Below are positions 18,338 through 26,795 of a DNA stretch of 49,693 nucleotides, piece after piece. A program made the position numbers and the translations under genes. Every line of letters starts with the position of its first letter. The first letter of the stretch is position 1. Source of the stretch: Rhizobiaceae bacterium CPCC 101076 (GTDB taxonomy: Bacteria > Pseudomonadota > Alphaproteobacteria > Rhizobiales > Methylopilaceae); assembly GCA_003347645.1 (NCBI GenBank), contig QDFX01000021.1:1-49693 (forward strand), written 5' to 3'. The notes under the pieces were generated by a model, which saw only the letters and a list, made by a program, of their open reading frames with translations, ran no database searches and had not been told where the DNA came from.

Positions 18338-19884
18338 GCGCCGCGCTCGACCCGGTCTTCCACGACAAGCCCGCCCACCGCGCGCTTGAGGTCGAGGCGA
18401 TCGGCGTCACCAAGCGCTTCGGCCCGTTCGTCGCGCTCGACAATGTCTCGCTCAAGATCCGCCGCGGCACCGTCCATGCGCTGCTCGGCGAGAACGGAGC
18501 CGGGAAGTCCACCTTCGTCAAATGCCTGCTCGGTTATTACAAGTCCGACGAGGGCGATTTCGTCGTCGAGGGCCGCGAGGCGACCATCGCCCGGCCCGCC
18601 GACGCGGACGCGCTCGGCATGGGCATGGTCTACCAGCACTTCACGCTCGTCCCATCGATGACGGCCTCAGAGAACCTGGTGATGTCGCGCTCGAATGTCC
18701 CGGGCATCATCGACTGGAAGGCGGAGCGCAGGCAGCTCTTCAACTTCCTGAAGAACATGCCCTTCCTCGTCCCGATGGACGTTCCCGTCGGCGAACTCGC
18801 GGCGGGCGAGCGGCAGAAGACCGAGATCCTCAAGCAGCTCTATCTCAACCGTCGCCTGATCGTGCTCGACGAACCGACCTCGACCCTCACCCCGCAGGAA
18901 GCGGCCGAAGTGCTGGGGCTTGTCCGCTCGCTGGTCGAGATGGGCGACATCACCGTCGTGATCATCACCCACAAGCTGAAGGAGGTCGCGGCCTATGCCG
19001 ACGACGTCACCGTGCTCCGCAAGGGCAAGTTCGCCGGTTCCGGCAGTGCCAAGGAACTGGGGCCTGAAGAACTGACGGCGATGATGATCGGCGAGCCGCA
19101 CGCGCCAAAGCCGGTCGAGCGCCTGGGAGGCCCGGACGCAGAGGAGCGTCTCGCCATCCGCAATCTGAAAACGGAAGGCGAACTTGGCCGCTTCGGCCTT
19201 TCGATCGACAAGCTCGTCGTCCGCCCACGCGAAATCGTCGGAGTCGCGGGCGTGTCGGGCAATGGCCAGAAAGACCTCGTCGAAGTGCTCGGCGGTCAGC
19301 GTTCTCCTGCAAGCGGAGACGTCCTCGTCTCCGGCGCGCCCTATCACGGTGGCCGGGACGAGGCGCGCAGACTGGGCGTCCGCGTCCTCCCGGAGGAGCC
19401 CCTGAGGAATGCCAGCGTGCCGAAGATGAGCGTGGTGGCGAACATGAATCTGCGCCGCTTCGACCACGACGAGAAGGGTCCGCGCCGCTGGCTCGACCTC
19501 AAGGGCATGAACGAGCGCGCGCTCGGCATGATCCAGTCCTATGGCGTCCGCACACCCTCGCCCGAAGCGCCGATCGCCGCGCTGTCCGGTGGCAATGTCC
19601 AGCGCGCCACCCTCGCCCGCGAGTTCGACGGCGAGGTCGACCTCCTGGTCATCTCGAACCCTTGCTTCGGCCTGGACGTGAAGGCCGTCGCCGAAGTCCG
19701 CGCCCGCATTGTTGCCGCGCGAAATGCCGGGACGGCGGTCCTGCTCCTTTCCGAAGACCTCGACGAGGTGATGGAGCTTTCCGACCGCATCGTCGTCATG
19801 CATCACGGCGAGATCGTCCACGAAACGCCGGGACCAGGCGCCGACGCGCTCGATATCGGCCGTCACATGGTGGGGCACGGCTGA
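18334..19884 (+). CDS. ABC transporter ATP-binding protein with two nucleotide-binding domains, BMP/nucleoside type
   Basis: The product has 516 residues and contains two fused ABC domains, as expected for YufO/NupA and RbsA-like ATPases. Domain 1 has Walker [11 protein letters not shown], a signature region [13 protein letters not shown] and Walker [14 protein letters not shown]. Domain 2 has the usual degenerate Walker [11 protein letters not shown], the signature [15 protein letters not shown] and [11 protein letters not shown]. The degenerate second site is normal for the family. It overlaps the upstream hydrolase by 4 bases (ATGA) and the next hydrolase by 1 base, so it is flanked by two coupled cysteine hydrolases. 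Confidence 0.94.
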   Translation: MSAALDPVFHDKPAHRALEVEAIGVTKRFGPFVALDNVSLKIRRGTVHALLGENGAGKSTFVKCLLGYYKSDEGDFVVEGREATIARPADADALGMGMVYQHFTLVPSMTASENLVMSRSNVPGIIDWKAERRQLFNFLKNMPFLVPMDVPVGELAAGERQKTEILKQLYLNRRLIVLDEPTSTLTPQEAAEVLGLVRSLVEMGDITVVIITHKLKEVAAYADDVTVLRKGKFAGSGSAKELGPEELTAMMIGEPHAPKPVERLGGPDAEERLAIRNLKTEGELGRFGLSIDKLVVRPREIVGVAGVSGNGQKDLVEVLGGQRSPASGDVLVSGAPYHGGRDEARRLGVRVLPEEPLRNASVPKMSVVANMNLRRFDHDEKGPRRWLDLKGMNERALGMIQSYGVRTPSPEAPIAALSGGNVQRATLAREFDGEVDLLVISNPCFGLDVKAVAEVRARIVAARNAGTAVLLLSEDLDEVMELSDRIVVMHHGEIVHETPGPGADALDIGRHMVGHG

Positions 19885-20567
19885 TGGCCACGATCTCTTC
19901 CGCGCAGCCGTTTGCCTATTCCTTCCCGCCGGGAAAGACGGCTCTGATCATGATCGACATGCAGCGCGACTTCATGGAGCCCGGCGGCTTCGGCGAGACG
20001 CTCGGCAACGACGTGTCTCTGCTGCGCGCCATCATCCCAGGCGCGAAGCTGTTGCTCGACACCGCGCGCGCGCACGGCATCCCGATCGTCCACACCCGGG
20101 AATGCCACCGGCCGGACCTGTCCGACTGCCCGCCCGCCAAGCGCGAGCGCGGTGAACCCTCGCTCCGCATCGGCGACGACGGGCCGATGGGCCGGGTCCT
20201 GATCTCGGGCGAGCCGGGCGTCGAGATCATCGGCGAACTCGCGGCGCTGCCGGGGGAGACCGTGCTCGACAAACCGGGCAAGGGCGCGTTCTACGCAACC
20301 CCGCTCGGCGACATCCTGAAATCCTGGGGCACGACGCATCTGCTGTTCGGAGGCGTCACGACCGAAGTGTGCGTGCAGACGACCATGCGTGAAGCGAACG
20401 ACCGCGGCTATTCGTGCCTCCTCGTCGAGGACGCGACCGAAAGCTATTTCCCGGAGTTCAAGGCGGCGACCATCGACATGATCCGCGCCCAGGGCGCGAT
20501 CGTCGGCTGGACCGCGACGGCGGCCGAGGCCGCCAGCGCACTCACTCTCGCGGACGCAGCAGAATGA
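19884..20567 (+). CDS. Second isochorismatase-family cysteine hydrolase (biuret/triuret/ureidoacrylate amidohydrolase group)
   Basis: The ATG at 19884 shares a base with the ATPase stop and gives 227 residues. The triad is Asp25 (MIDMQRDF), Lys130 (DKPGKGAF) and Cys163 ([10 protein letters not shown]), spaced almost exactly as in the upstream paralogue. It keeps the [20 protein letters not shown] loop, so both enzymes probably act on related ureido substrates. Its substrate pocket must differ, because the segment after the loop and the N terminus diverge. A triuret-to-biuret enzyme feeding the upstream BiuH-like enzyme would make a coherent pair, but that is inference. Its stop overlaps the start of the cupin gene by 4 bases. 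Confidence 0.85.
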   Translation: MATISSAQPFAYSFPPGKTALIMIDMQRDFMEPGGFGETLGNDVSLLRAIIPGAKLLLDTARAHGIPIVHTRECHRPDLSDCPPAKRERGEPSLRIGDDGPMGRVLISGEPGVEIIGELAALPGETVLDKPGKGAFYATPLGDILKSWGTTHLLFGGVTTEVCVQTTMREANDRGYSCLLVEDATESYFPEFKAATIDMIRAQGAIVGWTATAAEAASALTLADAAE

Positions 20568-20917
20568 TCGACCCGCTCCTCCTCGGCGATCTCATCGACG
20601 GCGGTTGGAAAAAGCTCGATTTCCAGCCCTTTCACCCCGGCGTCACCATCCACCCGCTCTACGGCTCGGGCGACGGCCCGGCGGCGGCGATCCTGCGCTA
20701 CGAGGAAAACGCCCGCGTGCCCTATCATGAGCACACCGGCTTCGAGCACGTCCTGATCCTCGACGGCTCGCAATCCGACGAGCGCGGCCGCTACGACAAG
20801 GGCTCGCTGACGATCAACCCGCCCGGAACTTCGCACGACGTCTGGAGCGACGAGGGCTGCGTTGCCCTGCTGATCTGGGAGCGGCCGGTCAGGATCATCG
20901 CGAGCGGGCCGCTGTAA
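20564..20917 (+). CDS. Small cupin-domain protein
   Basis: The ATG at 20564 overlaps the upstream stop (ATGA), giving 117 residues. It is a single cupin barrel with the metal-site pattern [17 protein letters not shown] and [11 protein letters not shown], resembling anti-sigma ChrR-like and other small cupins. It is the last gene of the BMP-type operon, followed by a hairpin. Such small cupins may bind a metal and a ligand or catalyse a minor step; no specific reaction can be named. Tight coupling to the hydrolase suggests it acts in the same pathway. Confidence 0.8.
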   Translation: MIDPLLLGDLIDGGWKKLDFQPFHPGVTIHPLYGSGDGPAAAILRYEENARVPYHEHTGFEHVLILDGSQSDERGRYDKGSLTINPPGTSHDVWSDEGCVALLIWERPVRIIASGPL

Positions 20918-20932
20918 GCAGGCATTCCTGCT
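20917..20932. terminator. Hairpin at the end of the BMP-type operon
   Basis: Stem AGCAGG / CCTGCT with a CATT loop starts at the last base of the cupin stop codon. A second hairpin-capable stretch (CCAGG...CCTGG) follows before the convergent SDR gene. There is no T run, so termination is uncertain. Confidence 0.3.
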
Positions 20933-20955
20933 CGGCGATCCAGGCCCGCCCTGGG

Positions 20956-21705
20956 TCAGGGCATCACGGTTCCGCAATTCGGATCCAGCACCTGCCCGGT
21001 GAAGGCGTCGCCGTCGGATGACGCGAGAAAGACGACGGAGCGGCCGACGTCTCGCGGCTCGCCCCAGCGCTTCAGGGGTATCCGGTCACGGATTTCGTCG
21101 GTGTATTCGGGACCGGCGCGAAAGCGGCCGGTGGCCGTTGGACCGGGCGCGACGCAGTTCACGGCTATGTTCGGAGCCAGCGCGAGGGCGAGGGATCTGG
21201 ACATCGCCATCATCCCGGCCTTGGCGGCGCTGTAATGCGGCAGGCCACGATCGCCGATGTAGGCCTGTTCGGACGATATGTTGATGATCCGCCCGCCGGC
21301 GCGCTTCATCAGATGCGGGATGGCTGCCTGGGCCAAAAAGAAAGGGCCCTTGAGATTGAGGTCCAGCATCTCGTCATAATCGGCCTCGGTGATGTCGAGC
21401 ACCGGTTGGTGATGCGAGTAGCCGGCATTATTGACCAGGATATCGAGGCCACCCAGCAGGGCCACGGCCTCCGGCACAAGCCTTCGGCAGTCCGCGACGA
21501 GCGAAACGTTTCCTGCGACTGCGAACGCGCGGCGGCCGAGCACTTCGATCTCGCGCACGATTTCCTCGGCTTCCTCCGCTCGGTTGAAATCGGCGACGAC
21601 GACGTCAGCCCCCTCCTCCGCGAGACACAGTGCGATTGCCCGGCCGATGCTGTCGCGACGAGCCGCGCCGGTGACGAGCGCCAGTTTCCCTTCCAACCTT
21701 CCCAA
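20956..21705 (-). CDS. Short-chain dehydrogenase/reductase (SDR family)
   Basis: The product has 249 residues, the classical SDR length. The cofactor loop is TGAARRDSIG, Asp follows in VVVADFNR, the structural motif is NNAG, and the catalytic Ser...Tyr-x3-Lys is seen as NISSEQAY and HYSAAKAG. Asp after the second strand suggests NAD. It is the last gene of the leftward racemase-hydantoinase-SDR operon, 40 bases after the hydantoinase. It could oxidise or reduce a product of ring opening, but the substrate is not readable. Confidence 0.9.
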   Translation of the reverse strand: MGRLEGKLALVTGAARRDSIGRAIALCLAEEGADVVVADFNRAEEAEEIVREIEVLGRRAFAVAGNVSLVADCRRLVPEAVALLGGLDILVNNAGYSHHQPVLDITEADYDEMLDLNLKGPFFLAQAAIPHLMKRAGGRIINISSEQAYIGDRGLPHYSAAKAGMMAMSRSLALALAPNIAVNCVAPGPTATGRFRAGPEYTDEIRDRIPLKRWGEPRDVGRSVVFLASSDGDAFTGQVLDPNCGTVMP

Positions 21706-21745
21706 GTCAGGTCCCTCCGTCTCTGCAGATTTTGGTATCTCGCGA

Positions 21746-23173
21746 TCAGGAGAGCATGACCGGCCGACTGACGAATTCGGACAGTTCCCGGGGGATGTAC
21801 GTCCCCTGGGGTTTGTTCGAGACGAGCTCTCCGTCGAGGACCACCGTTACGCCACGCACGATGGTGGTGATTGGCCAGCCGGTGATCTCCATCCCCTCAT
21901 AGGGGGTGTAGTCGCAGCCGTCGTGAAGGAGATCGTGCGTAATGGTCACGGTCCTGGCGGGGTCCCAGATCGCGATGTCCGCGTCTGCGCCGATCGCGAT
22001 CGTGCCCTTGCGGGGATAAAGACCGTAGGCGCGTGCGTGGTTGGTCGAGGTCAGGGCGACGAACCGTTGGGGTGATATCCGCCCCTTCACCACGCCTTCC
22101 GAAAACAGGATCGGCAACCGGGTCGCTATTCCGGGGATGCCGTTGGGTATCCAGCGGAAGCTCGTTCGTCCGTTGGGCGCCAGCTTGCCCGCCGCGTCCT
22201 CATAGCGGAACGGGCAGTGATCGGACGAATAGACATCGAATGTCCCGTCCTCGATCCCCTGCCAGCAGGCATCCTGACTCTCCTGGTCGCGCGGCGGAGG
22301 CGAGCAGACATATTTCGCTCCCTCCATGTTCAGGCCATCGAGGTCGCTTTCCGTGAGCACCAGATATTGCGGGCAGGTTTCGCCAAAGATCTTCAGCCCT
22401 TTCTGGCGGCCGCGGCGGATCTCCTCGATCGCCTCTCGATTCGAGACGTGGACGATCATCACCGGCACGTCGACGATCTCCGCCAGCGAGATCGCGCGAT
22501 GGGTCGCCTCGCGTTCGACGGCGATCGGCCGCGACGTGGCATGATGACGGGGCGCGGTGCGGCCTTCTCGCTCCAGACGCTCGGTCAGGAAGCGTATGGC
22601 GTCGTGGTTCTCCGCATGAACCATGACCAGCGCGCCGGTCGAGCGTCCGACATCCATGACCTGAAGCAATTCGAGGTCAGAGAGCCGCAGGTCCTCGTAG
22701 GTCATGAAAACCTTGAACGAGGTGTACCCGTCCTGCACCAGAGCCGGCAATTCCTGACCGAGCAATTGCTCGCTGGGGTCGCTGATGATGAGGTGGAACG
22801 AGACGTCGGTGTAGCAGCGCCCGTCCGCTTCGGCGTGATAGTGCTTCAGCGCTTCGCGAAGGGATTGCCCCTTCTGCTGTAGGCAGAACGGCAGCACCAT
22901 CGTATTGCCGCCGAAGGCCGCGGACCGGGTGCCGGTCTCGAAATCGTCCGCCATCTTGATGCCGGGGCCGGACGGTTGCGAGAGATGGACATGACTGTCG
23001 ATGCCGCCCGGCAGGATCCACTTTCCCGTCGCGTCGATCACCTCGGCCGCCGCTGTGCCGAGATCATCGGCCAGCGCGACGATCTTGCCGTTCCTGATGC
23101 CGACATCGCACCGCGTCGTATCCGCCTCGGTGACGACCGTGCCGCCGCGCAGGATGAGATCGAATTCCGCCAT
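21746..23173 (-). CDS. Dihydropyrimidinase / D-hydantoinase family cyclic amidohydrolase
   Basis: The ATG at 23173 behind GGAGGAG gives 475 residues; the open frame continues to 23380, but that part overlaps the upstream gene and has no similarity. Binuclear metal ligands are visible: His61 and His63 in GIDSHVHLSQ, the carbamylated lysine in TSFKVFMTYEDL, histidines in VMVHAENHD and MIVHVSNREA, and the aspartate in YSSDHCPF. The enzyme opens dihydropyrimidine, hydantoin or similar cyclic imide rings. Its start overlaps the stop of the racemase-family gene by one base (TGATG). No dihydropyrimidine dehydrogenase (PydA) is present, so the substrate may be a hydantoin-like compound rather than uracil. 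Confidence 0.92.
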   Translation of the reverse strand: MAEFDLILRGGTVVTEADTTRCDVGIRNGKIVALADDLGTAAAEVIDATGKWILPGGIDSHVHLSQPSGPGIKMADDFETGTRSAAFGGNTMVLPFCLQQKGQSLREALKHYHAEADGRCYTDVSFHLIISDPSEQLLGQELPALVQDGYTSFKVFMTYEDLRLSDLELLQVMDVGRSTGALVMVHAENHDAIRFLTERLEREGRTAPRHHATSRPIAVEREATHRAISLAEIVDVPVMIVHVSNREAIEEIRRGRQKGLKIFGETCPQYLVLTESDLDGLNMEGAKYVCSPPPRDQESQDACWQGIEDGTFDVYSSDHCPFRYEDAAGKLAPNGRTSFRWIPNGIPGIATRLPILFSEGVVKGRISPQRFVALTSTNHARAYGLYPRKGTIAIGADADIAIWDPARTVTITHDLLHDGCDYTPYEGMEITGWPITTIVRGVTVVLDGELVSNKPQGTYIPRELSEFVSRPVMLS

Positions 23174-23928
23174 CAAGCCTCCTCCCGGCCCAATTCCCCC
23201 GCAAGGCTGAACGGACCGCCCCAATCCGACAGGTCCGCCGGGCGCCGGCCGGCGAGCGCCATGCACTTCCAGAACGTGACCGAAATCGAATCCAGGACGG
23301 GTATCCCGAGCTCTCGCTCCAGCCGGGGAGCAAGAGCCGCGCCGTTCAGGTTCGTGCAGACGATCGCCACTGCGTCGCATCCCTCGCGCGTAACATCGCG
23401 CACCATGTCAGCGATCTGATCCTCGCCGACCTCGGCGAATGAGAAGTTCTCGCTGAGGTCGAGGTGACGCTCGGCGGTACACGAAAAGCCCGCCTCATCC
23501 CAGTTCGCCATGATCTTCTGCTGAACATCCCTGGTGTAGGGCGTCACCAGGCCTATCCGCTTCAAACCATGGGCGTCGAACAATTCGCGAAACGCGAGCA
23601 CCGCCGTGCACGCGGCAATGCCGGTGCGCTGGGTGATCATGTCACAGAGGGCCTCGTCGCGATCGAAACCCAGCCATGCCGCCGACGTTCCGTTCCAGGC
23701 GATGACGTCCACATTCGCGTCCGCGAGCAGATCGGCAGCCGCGAGAATTCCGCCGGCCTCGAACTGGTCGAGCGCTGCCGCGGACAATCCGATCTGCGTG
23801 ACCCGAAAGCGGGAGAAATGCGCGGTCACCTCGGGTGCGGACGACGCCATCGCGAACGTGAGCGGTTCGAGCACCGTGTTGGACGATGGCGTGAGCATGC
23901 CAAGACGAACGGCTTTGGATGACGTCAC
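23173..23928 (-). CDS. Asp/Glu racemase / maleate isomerase / arylmalonate decarboxylase family protein
   Basis: The open frame reaches a TTG at 24006, but family similarity begins at about VRLGMLTPSSNTVLEPLTF, so I favour the GTG at 23928 (251 residues). The fold's second-half motif AIVCTNLNGA keeps its cysteine. The first-half position reads AWNGTSAAWLG, with no cysteine where maleate isomerases and two-base racemases have one. This points to a one-cysteine enzyme, as in arylmalonate decarboxylase, or another lyase. It is translationally coupled to the hydantoinase and may act on a precursor or product of ring opening. A true hydantoin racemase role is less likely given the missing residue. 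Confidence 0.8.
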   Translation of the reverse strand: MTSSKAVRLGMLTPSSNTVLEPLTFAMASSAPEVTAHFSRFRVTQIGLSAAALDQFEAGGILAAADLLADANVDVIAWNGTSAAWLGFDRDEALCDMITQRTGIAACTAVLAFRELFDAHGLKRIGLVTPYTRDVQQKIMANWDEAGFSCTAERHLDLSENFSFAEVGEDQIADMVRDVTREGCDAVAIVCTNLNGAALAPRLERELGIPVLDSISVTFWKCMALAGRRPADLSDWGGPFSLAGELGREEA

Positions 23929-24036
23929 GATGATCTCGCTAATCCGAGCCAGGAAGACAGCGCCCCAATCCCGCTTCAGAGAGAAGGGCCGGTGCTTGCA
24001 TCGCAAAATACCGAGCCCCTACATGCCTCGTCAATT

Positions 24037-24075
24037 ATTGCATACAAAATTACATTGATGCATTCATTTGCATCA
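24037..24075. promoter_or_regulatory. Operator cluster between the hydantoinase operon and the GntR gene
   Basis: TTGCATACAA at 24038-24047 resembles the TTGTATACAA palindromes bound by many FCD-type GntR regulators. It overlaps ATTGCATAC, one base off the ATTGCATTC motif found near 29.8 kb and 38.8 kb. A perfect inverted repeat, TGATGCA-N6-TGCATCA, follows at 24056-24075. The cluster lies in an AT-rich divergent promoter next to a GntR gene, which is the likely binding protein. Confidence 0.5.
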
Positions 24076-24217
24076 GATTGGATTATACGCATTTGAGGTG
24101 TGCGCAAGAGCACGGGAATGCCGAGAATAAGTGGTGGGCTCCGCAATGGCAGTGCTAACGTGATTCCCGCCGCTGAAGATTCAGGCGCGCCTTCCATTTT
24201 TCTAGAGCGACCGGCTG

Positions 24218-24904
24218 ATGAATACCCAACTTAATCGCAAAGAACTGGACAGCCTCGGCCCTTCTTCATCGTCTTCCCTTCACGACGACATTGTCAGCCG
24301 ACTTCGGCAGATGATCATACGCTGTGAACTGGAGCCAGGCGCGCGTTTCACAGAACATGAACTGGTCGAAGTCTTTGGCGTCTCCCGTACTCCTTTGCGC
24401 GAAGCGCTGAAGATACTGGCATCCGAAGGGCTGGTAGAGATGCGGCCGCACCGCGGCAGCACCGTCGCCAGGATCTCTCCCAAGGAGATCGCACAGACCT
24501 TCGACGTCCTCGGCGCGCTGGAAGAACTCGCCGGTCCCCTCATCTGCGATCGAGTATCGAACGTAGATATTGCCCGTCTCGATCAGATCACGACCGAGAT
24601 GAGCAGCAAGCGCGATGCCGCCGACCGGAACAGCTATTTCGAGCTGAACATCTCTTTCCACCAGTCGATGATCGGGCTCAGTGGAAACGCGGTCCTGCTG
24701 AACACCTACAACCAGCTCTTCGCCAAGCTGCAGAGGGCTCGTTACATGGTGAACGACGACCAGAACCGGTGGAGCGAATCCGCGAAGGAGCACGCCTGGA
24801 TCATGGATGCGCTTCGCCAGCGGGACGGTGCCGAACTGTCCAGGCGGCTGAAGGAACATAACACCCGCACCGCCCAGGCCATTCTGGCGAAGCTTGACGC
24901 CTGA
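24218..24904 (+). CDS. GntR-family (FadR/FCD subfamily) transcriptional regulator
   Basis: The product has 228 residues. The winged helix-turn-helix (about 20-85) contains LRQMIIRCELEPGARFTEHE, SRTPLREALKILASEGLV and RGSTV. The all-helical FCD domain (about 95-220) includes the metal/ligand histidine segments NISFHQSMI and KEHAWIMDAL. It is divergent from the racemase-hydantoinase-SDR operon, with palindromes between them. Its 3' end faces the decayed amidase at 24914. By context it represses the hydantoinase operon and perhaps the long leftward unit as well; the effector is probably a carboxylic acid bound in the FCD domain. Confidence 0.93.
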   Translation: MNTQLNRKELDSLGPSSSSSLHDDIVSRLRQMIIRCELEPGARFTEHELVEVFGVSRTPLREALKILASEGLVEMRPHRGSTVARISPKEIAQTFDVLGALEELAGPLICDRVSNVDIARLDQITTEMSSKRDAADRNSYFELNISFHQSMIGLSGNAVLLNTYNQLFAKLQRARYMVNDDQNRWSESAKEHAWIMDALRQRDGAELSRRLKEHNTRTAQAILAKLDA

Positions 24905-24913
24905 ACGGCGGGA

Positions 24914-25098
24914 TCAGGCCGTGCCGGTCTTTTCGAGCATGGTCGCTATCGATAGCAGCTTGAGATCCTGATAGCCGTCGGCCACCAGTTGCAAACGATC
25001 GGAAGACCCGTCGCGCCCTTCATCAGCGGCAATGTCAGGCACGGCGCTTCGGTACGGATGCGCCGGAGAACTTGCGGGATGCTGTAGACCTCGGTCAT
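24914..25098 (-). pseudogene. Remnant of an amidase-signature-family gene (internally deleted and frameshifted)
   Basis: Reading from an ATG at 25098 that shares a base with the preceding stop (TGATG), the frame gives MTEVYSIPQVLRRIRTE and then jumps straight into a C-terminal amidase motif, APCLTLPLMKGATGLPI. One base later the frame is broken. The other frame continues correctly as GLQLVADGYQDLKLLSIATM and ends at 24914. Restoring one G near 24996 joins the halves. Amidase-signature enzymes have about 450-500 residues with a Ser-Ser-Lys triad in a Gly/Ser-rich core; only about 45 C-terminal residues survive, so this copy cannot be active. It was the last gene of the leftward operon. Confidence 0.75.
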
Positions 25099-26082
25099 CA
25101 GTAACCCCGCCCCGTATCGACCACGTTCCGCAGCGGCTCGCCGTCCAGGTAACGGCGCATGTTGTCGAAGAACATGTCGAGGCTGAGCCTGACGTAGTCC
25201 GGTCCGTCATCGAGCGCGCAATGCGGACTGATGAAGAGGCGGGGCGTCTTCCAGAGCGGAGAATTCGCAGGAAGCGGCTCCTTGTCGAAGACGTCGAGGA
25301 AGGCGCCCCCGAGTTCCCCTTTCGAGCTTCTCGATAAGCGCGCCGTGGTCCATCACCTGCGATCGCCCAAGGCTGATGACACCGGCATGCGAAGGCAGGA
25401 GATCGAGCTCACGACGGCCGATCAACCCGTTCGTCTCCGCTGTGTTGGGCACCATCAACACCAGGAAATCGGCTTGCGGCAGGAGTTCCGGCAATTGATC
25501 CACCGGATAGCATTCCGGGAAATCGGGGCGAGCGCCACCCGAGCGGGCAACACCGATTACCCTCATGCCGAAGTGACTGGCATGACGCGCGACAGCGCTC
25601 GCCAACCGCCCTGCCCCCAGGATCAGCACCGTCCGCCGGCTCACCGAGGGCGTGAATATCTGCTCCCATTTCGTCTGCCGCTGCGCTTCCACGAACTGTG
25701 GAAGGGCGCTGTTCAGCATCAGGATCGCGCCCATCGCGTATTCACCCGCTTTCTGGGCGTGGATGCCGCTCGAATTGGTCAGCGTCACGCCCGGCGGAAT
25801 GGCCGGGATGAGCTTGTCGACGCCGGCGAAGATCGATTGGACCCAGCGCAGGTGCGGCGCGCGCTCGGCGAGTCCCTTGTTGTTGAAATAGCCGCACAGG
25901 ACCACCTCAGCCGCCTCAAGTCCGGCATCCGCTTCCTCGTCTGTCGCACCGAACGAGACCTCAAGCCGGTCGGCGATCTGTTGGTAGGCCGCACTCTCCC
26001 GCCGATACTTCTCGGCGTCGATCCGATAGATCGCGTTGGGGCCGTCATTTTCCTGAATATGGACGCGTATCTTTGCTGCCAC
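25098..26082 (-). pseudogene. D-isomer-specific 2-hydroxyacid dehydrogenase family gene with a frameshift
   Basis: The GTG start at 26082 follows GAGG. The first 250 residues read as a normal NAD-binding 2-hydroxyacid dehydrogenase: GEYAMGAILMLNSALPQFVE, nucleotide loop LGAGRLASAVARHA, and VLMVPNTAETNGLIG. After KLERG the frame goes wrong and stops at 25207. In the next frame the expected continuation appears, LGGAFLDVFDKEPLP then SPHCALDDGPDYVRLSL, including the catalytic histidine, ending at 25098. The break is at a CCCC run (25316-25319), equivalent to one extra base or two missing. With the correction the protein would be about 327 residues. Either a recent inactivation or a sequence error is possible. 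It lies 44 bases after the DUF1989 gene. Confidence 0.85.
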
Positions 26083-26126
26083 GATGTCCTCGCGGGCTCC
26101 TTTGAAGTCTGATTGATGCCGTGCGG

Positions 26127-26768
26127 TCAGGCCACGTTGCGGACGATCACGCGGATGGGCGTCGGATTGTAGGCGTTGCAGGGATTGTGCATCTGCGGGC
26201 AGTTCGACAGCACAGCGAGCACGTCGGTTTCGGCCCGGAGATCGACATAGCCGCCGGGCGCCGAGATATCGGCCGCGATTCCGGCTCCGCCATCGGCCAT
26301 GATCGGCACCTGCATGAAGAAATTCACATTGCCGACAATCGCGCTGCGATCGAGGCCATGCTTAGACAGCTCCTTCAGGAAGTTCGAATAGCAGCTCTCG
26401 GTCGTGTGTACGCCGTAGCGAAGGAAGTTGTTCGGGTTGCTGCAGCAGCCATAGACCGTGTCGTGCTGGCCCAAAGTGTCCTCGATTACGGTGAAGAGCT
26501 TCGCGCCGCTGTCGCTGTAGAGCACCGTTCCCTTGGCAACGTACGTGTTGCCCTGCACCTTGATCGTGTTCATCGAGCTGTAGCGGTCGCCGGGGTCGGC
26601 CGCGTTGAAGCACAGGAAGTCGACGGCCTGCTGGCCTTCCAGATCGATGATCCGCAAGATCTCGCCCGCCTTGATCACGCGGCTCCACGGCTCCTTGGCC
26701 GGAACGATGAAGTCGTAGATCACGCCGTCGAGATCGGCCGCGGCCTGCGCGTCGAGAACTCCGCTCAT
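26127..26768 (-). CDS. DUF1989 (urea carboxylase-associated / carboxyguanidine deiminase-like) protein
   Basis: The product has 213 residues and matches the DUF1989 family by its hallmarks: DLEGQQAVDFLCFNAADPGDRYS, the Cys pair in TVYGCCSNPNN (about 108-109), NFFMQVP and the C-terminal Cys/Asn motif NCPQMHNPCNAYNPTPIRV. Paired DUF1989 proteins next to urea carboxylase form carboxyguanidine deiminase (CgdAB) in guanidine breakdown. Here there is only one subunit and no carboxylase. It is instead the first gene after a four-gene amino-acid-type ABC importer on the same strand. By inference it deaminates or hydrolyses an imported guanidine-like or ureide compound. Confidence 0.88.
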   Translation of the reverse strand: MSGVLDAQAAADLDGVIYDFIVPAKEPWSRVIKAGEILRIIDLEGQQAVDFLCFNAADPGDRYSSMNTIKVQGNTYVAKGTVLYSDSGAKLFTVIEDTLGQHDTVYGCCSNPNNFLRYGVHTTESCYSNFLKELSKHGLDRSAIVGNVNFFMQVPIMADGGAGIAADISAPGGYVDLRAETDVLAVLSNCPQMHNPCNAYNPTPIRVIVRNVA

Positions 26769-26795
26769 TGTACTCTCCTGTCTGATGAGGCGCGC

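Noticed and set aside
18667-19878. 403-codon minus-strand open frame opposite the double ABC ATPase
   Set aside because: It is a shadow of a gene with complete Walker and signature motifs on the other strand.
24914-25210. 99-codon frame after the GntR gene as an intact small protein
   Set aside because: Only its last third matches anything (an amidase C terminus). The first part is the out-of-frame reading of the dehydrogenase end and the broken amidase start.
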